Positions 52,502 to 61,413 of a stretch of 64,000 nt of DNA are shown here, piece by piece (position 1 is the stretch's first letter; every line of letters begins with the position of its first letter). The notes below the pieces were generated by a model. That model saw only the letters and a program-made list of their open reading frames with translations. It ran no database searches and was not told the origin of the DNA. Made by a program: the position numbers and the translations under genes. This stretch comes from Rhizobium lusitanum. GTDB lineage: Bacteria > Pseudomonadota > Alphaproteobacteria > Rhizobiales > Rhizobiaceae. The DNA lies in the NCBI RefSeq assembly GCF_014189535.1, contig NZ_CP050307.1, positions 248,001-312,000 on the forward strand, given 5' to 3'.

Positions 52502-54958
52502 ATGATTGACGATATTCTCGACAAGATGACACTCGAGGAGCAGGTGTCGCTGCTCTCGGGCGCGGATTTTTGGACGACTGTTGCGATTGAGCGGCTGGGC
52601 GTGCCGAAGATCAAGGTGACTGACGGACCCAATGGTGCACGCGGCGGCGGGTCGCTTGTCGGCGGTGTCAAATCCGCCTGTTTTCCGGTGGCGATCGCGC
52701 TCGGAGCGACATGGGATCCGGCGCTCATCGAGCGTGCCGCCGTGGCGCTCGGCGGACAAGCCAAGAGCAAGGGCGCGTCGGTGCTTCTGGCCCCGACCGT
52801 CAACATTCACCGCTCTGGCCTCAATGGCCGTAACTTCGAATGCTATTCGGAAGACCCGGCGCTGACGGCCGCTTGCGCCGTCGCCTATATCAATGGCGTG
52901 CAGAGCCAGGGCGTGGCGGCCACGATCAAGCACTTTGTCGCCAACGAGTCCGAGATCGAGCGGCAGACGATGTCGTCCGATGTCGACGAGCGGACGCTGC
53001 GCGAAATCTATCTGCCGCCTTTCGAGGAGGCGGTGAAGAAGGCCAGTGTGAAAGCTGTCATGTCTTCCTACAACAGACTGAACGGCACCTATACGAGCGA
53101 AAACCCCTGGCTGCTGACGAAAGTCCTGCGCGAGGAATGGGGCTTCGACGGCATCGTCATGTCCGACTGGTTCGGTTCGCACTCGACGGCCGAGACCATC
53201 AATGCCGGGCTTGATCTGGAAATGCCGGGGCCTGCGCGGGATCGCGGCGAAAAGCTGGTCGCTGCAGTCAGGGAAGGCAAGGTAAAGGCGGAGACGGTGC
53301 GCGCTTCGGCACGCCGCATTCTCCTCCTTCTCGAACGCGTCGGGGCCTTCGAAGAAGCACCTGATCTCACCGAACATGCGCTCGACCTGCCGGAAGATCG
53401 CGCGCTGATCCGTCAACTCGGTGCGGAAGGCGCGGTGCTTCTGAAGAATGACGGTGTACTGCCGCTTGCCAAATCCTCGTTCGACCAGATCGCCGTCATC
53501 GGCCCCAATGCGGCTTCTGCACGCGTGATGGGCGGGGGAAGCGCGCGGATTGCCGCGCATTATACGGTGAGCCCGCTTGAGGGCATTCGTACAGCGCTGT
53601 CCAACGCCAACAGCCTCCGCCATGCGGCTGGCTGCAACAATAACCGCTTGATCGACGTCTTCAGTGGCGAGATGACGGTGGAATATTTCAAGGGACGCGG
53701 ATTCGAGGGCAGTCCGGTCCATGTCGAGACCGTCGAAAAGGGTGAATTCTTCTGGTTCGATCTTCCGTCCAGCGACCTTGATATCGCCGATTTCTCGGCC
53801 CGCATGACTGCGACATTCGTGCCGCAGGAGACCGGTGAGCACGTCTTCGGGATGACCAATGCCGGGCTGGCCCGGCTGTTGGTGGACGGCGAACTGGCGG
53901 TCGACGGCTATGACGGCTGGACGAAGGGCGAGAACTTTTTTGGCACCGCGAACAACGAGCAGCGTCGGGCGGTAACACTTGAGGCGGGGCGCCGCTATAG
54001 GGTCGTGGTCGAGTACGAGGCGCCGAAGGCAAGTCTGGACGGTATCAACATATGCGCGCTCCGTTTCGGTGTCGAAAAGCCGCTCGGGGATGCCGGGATC
54101 GCGGAGGCGGTGGAAACCGCCCGCAAGTCCGACGTCGTGCTGCTTCTCGTCGGTCGCGAAGGCGAGTGGGACACCGAAGGTCTTGATCTACCGGACATGC
54201 GTCTGCCGGGTCGCCAGGAAGAGCTGATTGAGATGGTCGCCGAGGCCAATCCCAACGTGGTCGTGGTATTGCAGACAGGTGGCCCCATCGAAATGCCATG
54301 GCTTGGCAAGGTGCGTGCGGTGCTGCAGATGTGGTATCCCGGTCAGGAGCTTGGCAACGCGCTCGCGGATGTTCTCTTTGGTGACGTCGAACCTGCTGGC
54401 CGCTTGCCGCAGACTTTCCCGAAGGCGCTCGCTGATAATTCCGCCATCACCGGAGATCCGTCGATCTATCCCGGCCGGGACGGCCATGTACGATACGCAG
54501 AAGGGATTTTCGTCGGCTATCGTCATCACGATACAAGAGAGATAGAACCACTCTTCCCCTTCGGCTTCGGTCTTGGCTACACCCGCTTTGCCTGGGATGC
54601 CCCGCAGCTATCGGCAGCTGAAATGGGGCCGGACGGTCTCACATTGACGGTCGATGTCACCAATATCGGTGACAGGGCGGGGTCAGACGTGGTGCAGCTC
54701 TATGTTCGTTCTCCCAATTCCAGGGTCGAACGGCCATTCAAAGAGCTGCGTGCCTTTGCGAAGCTGAAGCTGGAGCCGGGTGCGACCGGTACGGCGGAGC
54801 TGAAGGTCATTCCCCGCGATCTGGCTTATTTCGATGTCGATTTGGGGCGTTTCCGAGCCGATGCGGGCGAATACAAGCTGATCATCGCCGCCAGTGCGAC
54901 GGACATCCGGGCAAAGGTGAGCATTCATCTACCGGTCGATCATACGATGGAGCCATAG
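52502..54958 (+). CDS. GH3 beta-glucosidase
   Basis: This is an 818-residue glycoside hydrolase of family 3, of the length and layout of the Agrobacterium coniferin beta-glucosidase. The (alpha/beta)8 domain contains VTDGPNGARGGG, the conserved APTVNIHRSGLNGRNFECYSEDP and ATIKHFVANESE, and the nucleophile Asp in IVMSDWFGSHST. A PA14-like insert lies near residues 390-540 (VPQETGEHVFGMTNAG, RLLVDGELAVDGYDGW). The alpha/beta sandwich (VLLLVGREGEWDTEGLDLPDM) and Fn3-like domain (VDVTNIGDRAGSDVVQLYV) follow. No signal peptide, so it acts in the cytoplasm on an imported glucoside. The start ATG is preceded by GGGAGGA. Confidence 0.94.
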   Translation: MIDDILDKMTLEEQVSLLSGADFWTTVAIERLGVPKIKVTDGPNGARGGGSLVGGVKSACFPVAIALGATWDPALIERAAVALGGQAKSKGASVLLAPTVNIHRSGLNGRNFECYSEDPALTAACAVAYINGVQSQGVAATIKHFVANESEIERQTMSSDVDERTLREIYLPPFEEAVKKASVKAVMSSYNRLNGTYTSENPWLLTKVLREEWGFDGIVMSDWFGSHSTAETINAGLDLEMPGPARDRGEKLVAAVREGKVKAETVRASARRILLLLERVGAFEEAPDLTEHALDLPEDRALIRQLGAEGAVLLKNDGVLPLAKSSFDQIAVIGPNAASARVMGGGSARIAAHYTVSPLEGIRTALSNANSLRHAAGCNNNRLIDVFSGEMTVEYFKGRGFEGSPVHVETVEKGEFFWFDLPSSDLDIADFSARMTATFVPQETGEHVFGMTNAGLARLLVDGELAVDGYDGWTKGENFFGTANNEQRRAVTLEAGRRYRVVVEYEAPKASLDGINICALRFGVEKPLGDAGIAEAVETARKSDVVLLLVGREGEWDTEGLDLPDMRLPGRQEELIEMVAEANPNVVVVLQTGGPIEMPWLGKVRAVLQMWYPGQELGNALADVLFGDVEPAGRLPQTFPKALADNSAITGDPSIYPGRDGHVRYAEGIFVGYRHHDTREIEPLFPFGFGLGYTRFAWDAPQLSAAEMGPDGLTLTVDVTNIGDRAGSDVVQLYVRSPNSRVERPFKELRAFAKLKLEPGATGTAELKVIPRDLAYFDVDLGRFRADAGEYKLIIAASATDIRAKVSIHLPVDHTMEP

Positions 54959-54974
54959 GCTCGACTGTATAATA

Positions 54975-55013
54975 AGTTTGCGCCGCCGCGGATTTATCCG
55001 GGCGGCGCAAACT
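54975..55013. terminator. Bidirectional hairpin between glucosidase and aminotransferase
   Basis: AGTTTGCGCCGCC (54975-54987) pairs exactly with GGCGGCGCAAACT (55001-55013), and the loop contains a second stem CGGAT...ATCCG, giving an almost unbroken hairpin. Toward the minus strand it is followed by an A/T-rich stretch, so it should serve the aminotransferase as well as the glucosidase. Confidence 0.75.
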
Positions 55014-55050
55014 GCAAATAACGTTGAACGAAAGCTCCGAGGCAGATCGC

Positions 55051-56148
55051 CTAGAACAGGCGATCCAGCCAGCCATGCTGGTCGGGCGCCCGTCCGTTTT
55101 GAATGTCGAGTAGCGCCGATTTCAGGCGCGTCGTTACCGGGCCGGCGCCGCCGTCGCCAATCGTGAAGCTGTGCTTGCTGCCCTTGAGCTTGCCGATCGG
55201 TGTCACCACCGCAGCCGTGCCGCAGGCAAAGGCTTCGCGTAGCCGGCCGCTGGCGGCATCTGCCTGCCATTGGTCGATCGCATAGGGCTCCTCGCGCACG
55301 GTGAGACCGAGCTCGCGCGCCAGTATGATCAGGGAATCGCGGGTGATGCCCGGCAGGATTGTGCCGGTCAGCGGCGGCGTCTGGAGCGAGCCGTCATCGA
55401 AGACGAAGAAGACGTTCATGCCACCGAGTTCCTCGACGAAACGACGTTCCACCGCATCGAGGAAGACGACCTGATCGCAGCCTTCGCGGGTTGCTTCGGC
55501 CTGCGCCGAAAGGCTTGCCGCATAGTTACCGCCGCATTTGGCTTCGCCGGTGCCGCCGGGCGCGGCGCGGGTATAATTCTCGGACAGCCAGATCGTCACG
55601 GCCGAGGCGCCGCCCTTGAAGTAGGCACCGACGGAGGAGGCGATGACGCAATAGAGATAGTCGGCCGACGGCTTTACGCCGAGTAGGCTTTCGGTCGCGA
55701 TCATGAAGGGCCGGAGATAGAGCGCTGCTCCGTCGGCTGTCGGTATCCAGTCGCGATCGACCTTGACCAGCGCGCGTACGGACTCGACAAAGAGTTCCTC
55801 CGGCAGCGGCGCCATTGCCAGCCGCGTGGCGGAATTACGAAACCGCCGCGCATTGGCGTCAGGACGGAAGAGCGTGGCGCCGCCATCGGGCAGACGATAG
55901 GCCTTCATGCCCTCGAAGATCTCCTGGGCATAGTGAAGCACAAGCGTTGCCGGGTCGAGATTGAACGGCTTGCGTGCCTCGATCTTCCCGTCATACCAGC
56001 CGCGCCCCTCGGAATAGCGGATAGTCGCCATGTGATCGGTGAAGACACGACCGAAACCGGGGTTCTGAAGCAGCGCTTCGCGCTCGCTGGCTGGAACGGG
56101 GTTCGAATTTCTCTCAAATACCAGGGTCTGCGGGCCGCTGTCACTCAT
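55051..56148 (-). CDS. ilvE: Branched-chain amino acid aminotransferase
   Basis: This is a 365-residue class IV PLP enzyme. The PLP lysine is K204 in GTGEAKCGGNYAASL. Other family motifs are LHYAQEIFEGMKAYRLPDGGATLFRP, MAPLPEELFVESVRALV and EELGGMNVFFVFDDG with TGTILPGITRDSLI. It transfers amino groups between glutamate and branched-chain 2-oxo acids in the last step of leucine, isoleucine and valine synthesis. Length and motifs match the group II (eukaryotic-like) BCAT subtype. It is monocistronic. Confidence 0.92.
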   Translation of the reverse strand: MSDSGPQTLVFERNSNPVPASEREALLQNPGFGRVFTDHMATIRYSEGRGWYDGKIEARKPFNLDPATLVLHYAQEIFEGMKAYRLPDGGATLFRPDANARRFRNSATRLAMAPLPEELFVESVRALVKVDRDWIPTADGAALYLRPFMIATESLLGVKPSADYLYCVIASSVGAYFKGGASAVTIWLSENYTRAAPGGTGEAKCGGNYAASLSAQAEATREGCDQVVFLDAVERRFVEELGGMNVFFVFDDGSLQTPPLTGTILPGITRDSLIILARELGLTVREEPYAIDQWQADAASGRLREAFACGTAAVVTPIGKLKGSKHSFTIGDGGAGPVTTRLKSALLDIQNGRAPDQHGWLDRLF

Positions 56149-56425
56149 CGTCTATTCCTGTCTATTCCTCTTTCGTGGCGGGCCGATTCCCCGCTCGCTC
56201 CTGAAGGCTGGTTTAGCCTAAATCGAGTGGCATTTGTTTGCTTTTATATTTGCTCAGCTGAAAGTTTTGGCGTTCTTCCTCTCATTTTTCGACATTTCTA
56301 GTATTTTCTGCTCGTGACGGCTACCGATTGGGCTGCCAGCAGGGAAGGAGACGCCATCGATCGTCGAGTTCCACGGGCGCTTCAAGAGGTCGGACGCACA
56401 CAGGAAACGGGGTCACCCCGCCGGT

Positions 56426-57277
56426 CTAATGGACTTTATTCTCGTTTCCAGTGAGACCGGGCTGTGCATCCACACCGATCCGCTGAGGCATGATGCCGGC
56501 AATCTCCAGCATGAGCTTCCGGCGGATCGCGACTGCATAGTCCTCGATACTGTCTGGTGCGATCACGAAGGATCTGGGGCCGCCCATGACCTGTTGCCGA
56601 AAATAGCCGGGGAGATCCGCAGTAATTCCCGGTTCACTGCCAGCAACGGCGATGACATTGATCACATGGCCCTTTTTCATGGCCTCGTCGCGGCTTCGTT
56701 CGACCGGCAGGCCGTCATTGTTGGTGCCGTTCGAGGATATGTCGATGATCTTCCGTGTGGCGTGACCCGGCCAGCGCTCGAGCAGGAAGCTGCTGATGTC
56801 GATGGCAAAGGACAGCGAGGTCCCGCCACGGCCTCGGCGTTCGAAGCCGGTATTGCCGTGATGGAGGATAGCCTCCGCTGCAGCCTCCAGATCCTGGCGG
56901 CTACATAGTTTCGTCCATGGCAGCACCGTATCCAGGTCACCGACGCTTGCCCATTCGACATAGGTGACCGCTATACAACCCGTCATCCCGCCCTCGATCG
57001 CGGACAGGACCTCCTTGGAGCGAAGGGCGGCGGCATGGCCGTTGCGCTGAAAATCGGCGGTGACCGGATCGATCGAGGAGGACTTGTCGACGGCAAGCAC
57101 GATGGCCGCATCGACTGTTTCCGGATCAGGACTGGTGGCGAAAGAGGATGCGGTGGGAATAAGCAGAGCCAATGTGCCGGCAAGAGCCGACAGTCGCCGT
57201 CGCCGGCGGTTGTGTCTTGCATCAATGGCGGGCGAGCTTGTGGTCCCCGACCGGAAAAAGTCTTGCCATCGGGTCAT
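56426..57277 (-). CDS. DUF1194 vWA-like exported protein
   Basis: This is a 283-residue protein. ATG 57277 is chosen because of AAGGAGGAAGG just upstream. After a basic N-terminus there is a signal or anchor segment RLSALAGTLALLIPTASSFA. The vWA-like fold shows a metal-ion-dependent adhesion motif DKSSS in AAIVLAVDKSSSIDP, then FERRGRGGTSLSFAIDISSFLL and RKIIDISSNGTNNDGLPVERSRDEAM. Family function is unknown. It sits directly downstream of a 24-codon mini-ORF and near the two-component pair. Confidence 0.88.
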   Translation of the reverse strand: MTRWQDFFRSGTTSSPAIDARHNRRRRRLSALAGTLALLIPTASSFATSPDPETVDAAIVLAVDKSSSIDPVTADFQRNGHAAALRSKEVLSAIEGGMTGCIAVTYVEWASVGDLDTVLPWTKLCSRQDLEAAAEAILHHGNTGFERRGRGGTSLSFAIDISSFLLERWPGHATRKIIDISSNGTNNDGLPVERSRDEAMKKGHVINVIAVAGSEPGITADLPGYFRQQVMGGPRSFVIAPDSIEDYAVAIRRKLMLEIAGIMPQRIGVDAQPGLTGNENKVH

Positions 57278-57299
57278 GACCCTTCCTCCTTGTTGTTGA

Positions 57300-57374
57300 T
57301 TAGCCATGCTGCTGCACGAGCGTGACGCCGAGGATGAGGAAGGCGAACGAAGTCCAGTGTTCCAATGAAAGCAT
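57300..57374 (-). CDS. 24-residue single-span membrane mini-protein
   Basis: A short ORF begins at ATG 57374 with CGGAGGATACGCC directly upstream and ends TAA at 57300. The product starts MLSLEHWTSFAFLILGVTL, has one hydrophobic span (residues 9-20) and ends QQHG. It ends 22 bp before the DUF1194 start on the same strand, so it may be translationally coupled or a membrane partner. Too short for family matching; the ribosome site and hydrophobicity are the evidence. Confidence 0.5.
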   Translation of the reverse strand: MLSLEHWTSFAFLILGVTLVQQHG

Positions 57375-57595
57375 GGCGTATCCTCCGTTTTTTGAAGACC
57401 GCTCTCCTCACATGGAACGGTTCGAAGCGGACAGACCCGTATGGGTTGCCGCTCGCCGGAAGACGTACGCCTTGTGCGTGCCGGGACATATACGACGCCT
57501 GTCGTATTTCAGCGCAGCTGGGGGCTGATTGTGGTGGGCTGGTCAAGGGAACGATATTCAGGCGCGAGCCGTCCAGGGAGGCACGCATGCATGCT

Positions 57596-58255
57596 CTAAC
57601 CAGCGGGCAATCCAAGGCGGACGGCATAGGCCGTGACCTCGGCCGTGCTGTGAAGATTGAGCTTGCGCATCAGGTTTTCCCGGTGCTTGCGGGCCGTCAG
57701 CGGGCTGATGCCGAGCCGTTCCGCCATCTGCCGAGCAGTCTGCCCCTGGGCGGACAGAAGCAGGATCTGGCGCTCCCGCAATGTCAGTGGAATGGGCGAA
57801 ACGATTTCTCCCGTTACGGGCGTCTTGCCCTGCCGTTCGGGATCGGCGATTGCGAACCTGATCGATTTCGCCAGATAGGTCTTGCCGCTCTTCACCGCCT
57901 CAATGGCCGCATCGAGTTCCTCGGGATCGCCGTCTTTGGTCAGGTAGCCATCGGCGCCGGCCTCAAGTGCTGCCCGCACCGTTCTCGGTTCGATATTCGC
58001 CGTCAGCACGAGGATCCGCATGCGCGGCGCCAGCGCCCGTATGTCGGAGATGAACTGGATCCCGGCTACGCCCGGCATGCCAAGGTCGAGGATCAGCAGG
58101 TCGGCGCGGGTGCTGCGCACGAGATCGAGCAACGTGTCGCCATTGGCCGCCTCGGCAATGATCGACACGTTCGTCATGGCCGAGATCAGCAGCTTCAACC
58201 CTTCGCGCACGATGGCGTGGTCGTCGGCTATGATGGCGGTATAGGGGCGATTCAT
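57596..58255 (-). CDS. LuxR/NarL-type response regulator
   Basis: This is a 219-residue regulator. The receiver domain has the acidic pair D11 D12, the phosphorylated D57 in LLILDLGMPG, T85 and K107. The C-terminal LuxR HTH (residues 156-215) reads PLTLRERQILLLSAQGQTARQMAERLGISPLTARKHRENLMRKL in parts. It is divergent from the hybrid kinase gene, and the two likely form one pathway. Confidence 0.93.
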   Translation of the reverse strand: MNRPYTAIIADDHAIVREGLKLLISAMTNVSIIAEAANGDTLLDLVRSTRADLLILDLGMPGVAGIQFISDIRALAPRMRILVLTANIEPRTVRAALEAGADGYLTKDGDPEELDAAIEAVKSGKTYLAKSIRFAIADPERQGKTPVTGEIVSPIPLTLRERQILLLSAQGQTARQMAERLGISPLTARKHRENLMRKLNLHSTAEVTAYAVRLGLPAG

Positions 58256-58385
58256 CTGGTTACCACTTATGGATGTGCGGCTTAAATTCTTTAATCGCTA
58301 ATTTATTTGAAACAGGTTACCGATAAATCAACCCTGCCGGGAAAGGTCGTTTTTGAGACTTCGTTCGGCAAACTGGAGGGATCGC

Positions 58386-60167
58386 ATGCAGGACGGCAAG
58401 ATACGCCAGGCTTTGGTCGAGCTCCTGTATCGCAACTCCTATGGCGTGGTCGTCTCCAACATCGCCATCTCGCTTGCGGCGGCCTATATTCTGAGGGCCG
58501 CCGTTTCCTCGAATTGGCTTCTCGGCTGGCTTGGTGGCCTGTATCTGCTGACCGCGATACGCGTGCTTGCCTCCCGCCGCTTCTTCAGCCGTAAGCGAGA
58601 GCCGGGGTCGATCGCGCGGTGGGCTTGGCTCGCGGCGACGTTTTCCTGGATCTCGGCTCTCTTGTGGGGCGCGATGGGTTGGGTCGGCTTCCTTCCCGAA
58701 GAGCCCGTCGTGCTTTCCTTTACCGTCATCGTGCTGACGGGGCTGGTTTGCGGCACGGTGCCGTCGCTTTCGGCCTTTCCGCCGGCGTTGATTGGCTCGA
58801 TCATCATCACGGTGATACCGATCGGCCTGCGTTGCATCCTCAGTGGTAGCGACATGTCCGGCGCCTTCCTGTTTCTGCTCGTCTCCATGGTGGCCATCAA
58901 CATCTATTATTGCCGCATCACCTACCGCATGCTCCGCGAGACCGTGGCGCTGCGGCTTGAAAACGAGGAACTGGTCGTAAGCCTGCAGGAGGAACGCGAC
59001 CGCGCGCAGACGGCCGATCGGTCGAAAACCCGCTTCCTGGCGGCGGCCAGCCACGATCTGCGCCAGCCGACCCATGCCTTGAGCCTGCTGGTGTCGACGC
59101 TGGCGATCCTCGGGCAGCGTGGCGATGTGGCCTCTCGCACCGCTCGTGAACTGGCGGCCAAGGCGAAAGCCATCGTCGGCAACCTCAGCGGCCTGCTGAA
59201 TGCCCTGCTCGATATTTCCCGCCTCGATGCCGGCGTCGTCACGGTGACGAAAGAGCCGGTCTCGCTGAAGAGACTCTTCGCCGAACTCCACGATGAATTT
59301 GCAAGCGCCGCCGGCGAGCGCGGCCTTGGATGGCGAGTGGTGGACAGCGCGCTCTGGGTCGACAGCGACCCTATCATGCTCAAGCGTATCCTCGACAACC
59401 TGGTTTCGAACGCATTTCGATACAGCACAAAGGGGCGGGTTCTGCTCGGCGGCCGCCGCCGTGGCGCTTCGATCGAAATCCAGGTCTGGGATACCGGCGC
59501 CGGCATCCCAACGGATCAGCAGAAGGCGATCTTCGAGGAGTTCGTGCAGTTGCACAATCCGGCGCGCGACCGCACGCAGGGCCTTGGGCTAGGTCTGGCG
59601 ATCGTGCGGCGAACCGCCCAGCTTCTCGGTCATCCATTGCGTCTGGTCTCGAAGGAAGGGCGTGGCTCCATGTTCGCCCTCACCGTACCCATGGCCACTT
59701 CCGCTGCCCCTGAGGCAAGGACCGAGAGCAGCAAGATTGTAACCGAGGGCACGCTTGCGATCGCGGTGATCGACGACGAACGCGATGTGCTCGATGCGAT
59801 CACCCTGCTGCTGGAAACCCTCGGTTATCGGGTCTATGCCGGGCGTTCGGCGGCGGAGGCATGCCATGCTCATGCCGAGGCGTCGCTGGATGGCACAGCC
59901 CCTATCGATCTCGTCATCACCGATTATCGGCTGGAAGCCGGCACGACCGGCCTGGAGGCGATCGAAGAGGTGCGCACCCATGCCGGGCGCAGCTTGCCGG
60001 CGATCATCTTGACCGGGGATACATCGCCGGCTCGCCTGCGGCAGGTCACAGAAAGCGGCCACCTGCTGCTGCACAAGCCAGTCGATGCCGAACAGATGCA
60101 GCAGGCAATCACAGAATTATGTTCACCGCGACCGGCGGACGGTCGCGAAGGGTTGAGCAAAGGCTGA
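58386..60167 (+). CDS. Membrane hybrid histidine kinase
   Basis: This is a 593-residue kinase. Residues 20-175 hold about six membrane helices with no large periplasmic domain. A short coiled coil precedes the dimerisation domain with H223 in FLAAASHDLRQPTHALSLL. The ATP domain has N-box LDNLVSNAFRYS near 336-347 and DTGAG at 369-373. A C-terminal receiver (460-580) has D463 D464, phospho-acceptor D513 in LVITDYRLEAG and K564. The start ATG 58386 follows CTGGAGGG. The receiver may pass phosphate to the divergent LuxR regulator through the kinase, or modulate it. Confidence 0.93.
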   Translation: MQDGKIRQALVELLYRNSYGVVVSNIAISLAAAYILRAAVSSNWLLGWLGGLYLLTAIRVLASRRFFSRKREPGSIARWAWLAATFSWISALLWGAMGWVGFLPEEPVVLSFTVIVLTGLVCGTVPSLSAFPPALIGSIIITVIPIGLRCILSGSDMSGAFLFLLVSMVAINIYYCRITYRMLRETVALRLENEELVVSLQEERDRAQTADRSKTRFLAAASHDLRQPTHALSLLVSTLAILGQRGDVASRTARELAAKAKAIVGNLSGLLNALLDISRLDAGVVTVTKEPVSLKRLFAELHDEFASAAGERGLGWRVVDSALWVDSDPIMLKRILDNLVSNAFRYSTKGRVLLGGRRRGASIEIQVWDTGAGIPTDQQKAIFEEFVQLHNPARDRTQGLGLGLAIVRRTAQLLGHPLRLVSKEGRGSMFALTVPMATSAAPEARTESSKIVTEGTLAIAVIDDERDVLDAITLLLETLGYRVYAGRSAAEACHAHAEASLDGTAPIDLVITDYRLEAGTTGLEAIEEVRTHAGRSLPAIILTGDTSPARLRQVTESGHLLLHKPVDAEQMQQAITELCSPRPADGREGLSKG

Positions 60168-60300
60168 GCCATCTCATATCCCTATTGCCGACGCTTCGGC
60201 GGCGACAATAGCGCCTGCGCATTCCCTCCGAATGATCGATCTGCTTGCCTCGTGGGGATTCTGCTGGTAGTGAGCGCTCCCGCAGCTTTTGAATAGCTCA

Positions 60301-60346
60301 GGTATCCGGTCGCAGCCCACCCGGTCAAAACAAGGGATCATAGATT
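60301..60346 (+). ncRNA. Candidate preQ1-I riboswitch in the queC leader
   Basis: CCGG (60306-60309) can pair with CCGG (60321-60324), leaving the loop TCGCAGCCCAC. The tail TCAAAACAAGGGA contains an A-run and GGG (60334-60336) that can pair with CCC (60316-60318) to make an H-type pseudoknot. This is the layout of preQ1-I riboswitches, and GGG overlaps the ribosome site of queC, so preQ1 binding would block translation. The stem is short and I cannot test covariation. Confidence 0.5.
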
Positions 60347-61057
60347 ATGAAGACCATCGTCGTCTGCTCCGGCGGATTGGACTCCGTTTCGCTCGCCCAC
60401 AAGGTCGCCGCGGAACAACAGCTTATCGGCCTCGTCTCTTTCGACTACGGCCAACGGCACCGTAAGGAGCTGGATTTCGCCGCCGCCTGTGCCAAGCGCC
60501 TTGGCGTGCCGCATGAGATCATCGATATCACCACCATCGGCAAGCATCTGACCGGATCGGCGCTCACCGACGACATTGATGTGCCCGATGGACACTATGC
60601 CGAGGACACGATGAAGGCGACGGTTGTTCCCAACCGCAACGCCATCATGCTGGCGATCGCCTTCGGTCTGGCTGCGGCGCAGAAGGCCGATGCGGTCGCG
60701 GTTGCCGTTCATGGCGGCGACCATTTCATCTATCCGGATTGCCGGCCCGGTTTTATCGACGCCTTTCAGCAAATGCAGAACCAGGCGCTCGACGGCTATG
60801 CCAGCGTTTCGCTCTACGCGCCCTTTGTTATGACCTCCAAGGCTGACATCGTAACGGATGGCGCTCGCCACAAGACGCCTTTTGCCGAGACATGGTCCTG
60901 CTACAAGGGTGGAGAGCGCCATTGCGGCCGCTGCGGCACCTGTGTCGAACGGCGCGAGGCCTTCCATCTCGCCGGCGTCGAGGATCCGACGGACTACGAG
61001 GATCCGGATTTCTGGGTGACGGCGACGTCGGGCTTTTCGGCCCAAGAGGTGAAGTGA
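60347..61057 (+). CDS. queC: 7-cyano-7-deazaguanine synthase
   Basis: This is a 236-residue enzyme that converts 7-carboxy-7-deazaguanine to preQ0 using ATP and ammonia, in queuosine synthesis. The PP-loop CSGGLDSVSLAHK is at residues 7-19. Zinc ligands C185, C193, C196 and C199 are in CYKGGERHCGRCGTCVERREAF. Pattern GVEDPTDY near the end is also conserved. It overlaps queD by one base and is the first gene of queCDE. Confidence 0.95.
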   Translation: MKTIVVCSGGLDSVSLAHKVAAEQQLIGLVSFDYGQRHRKELDFAAACAKRLGVPHEIIDITTIGKHLTGSALTDDIDVPDGHYAEDTMKATVVPNRNAIMLAIAFGLAAAQKADAVAVAVHGGDHFIYPDCRPGFIDAFQQMQNQALDGYASVSLYAPFVMTSKADIVTDGARHKTPFAETWSCYKGGERHCGRCGTCVERREAFHLAGVEDPTDYEDPDFWVTATSGFSAQEVK

Positions 61058-61413
61058 TGTTCCGCATCACCAAGGAATTCCACTTCTCCGCCTCGCATCA
61101 GCTCACCCATCTGGCCGACGACCATCAATGTGCCCGGATGCATGGGCACAATTATATCGTCGAGGTCGAGCTTTCTGCCGCCGAGCTCGATGCCAATGGT
61201 TTCGTCCGCGACTATCATGAGCTTGGCCCCCTGAAACGCTATATCGATGACAATTTCGATCATCGCCATCTCAATGAAGTTCTCGGACACGGCCGGGTCA
61301 CCTCTGAATGTCTTGCCAAGCATTTCTACGACTGGTGCAAAGCGCTTCTGCCCGAGACATCCGCGGTCCGTGTCAGCGAGACGCCGAAGACCTGGGCGGA
61401 ATACCGGCCATGA
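61057..61413 (+). CDS. queD: 6-carboxy-5,6,7,8-tetrahydropterin synthase
   Basis: This is a 118-residue enzyme of the PTPS family that makes 6-carboxytetrahydropterin from dihydroneopterin triphosphate. Zinc ligands are H14, H29 and H31 ([16 protein letters not shown]), with C25 as catalytic residue, and the DHRHLNE motif near 69-74. E107 in [11 protein letters not shown] matches the substrate-binding Glu. It overlaps queE by four bases (ATGA). Confidence 0.95.
   Translation: MFRITKEFHFSASHQLTHLADDHQCARMHGHNYIVEVELSAAELDANGFVRDYHELGPLKRYIDDNFDHRHLNEVLGHGRVTSECLAKHFYDWCKALLPETSAVRVSETPKTWAEYRP

Noticed and set aside
52376..53842. Minus-strand frame of 488 codons
   Set aside because: It is antisense to the GH3 beta-glucosidase, whose domains and catalytic motif are clear.
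58317..59555. Minus-strand frame of 412 codons
   Set aside because: It is antisense to the hybrid kinase and rich in His, Asp and Arg as expected from a mirror of a coding frame.
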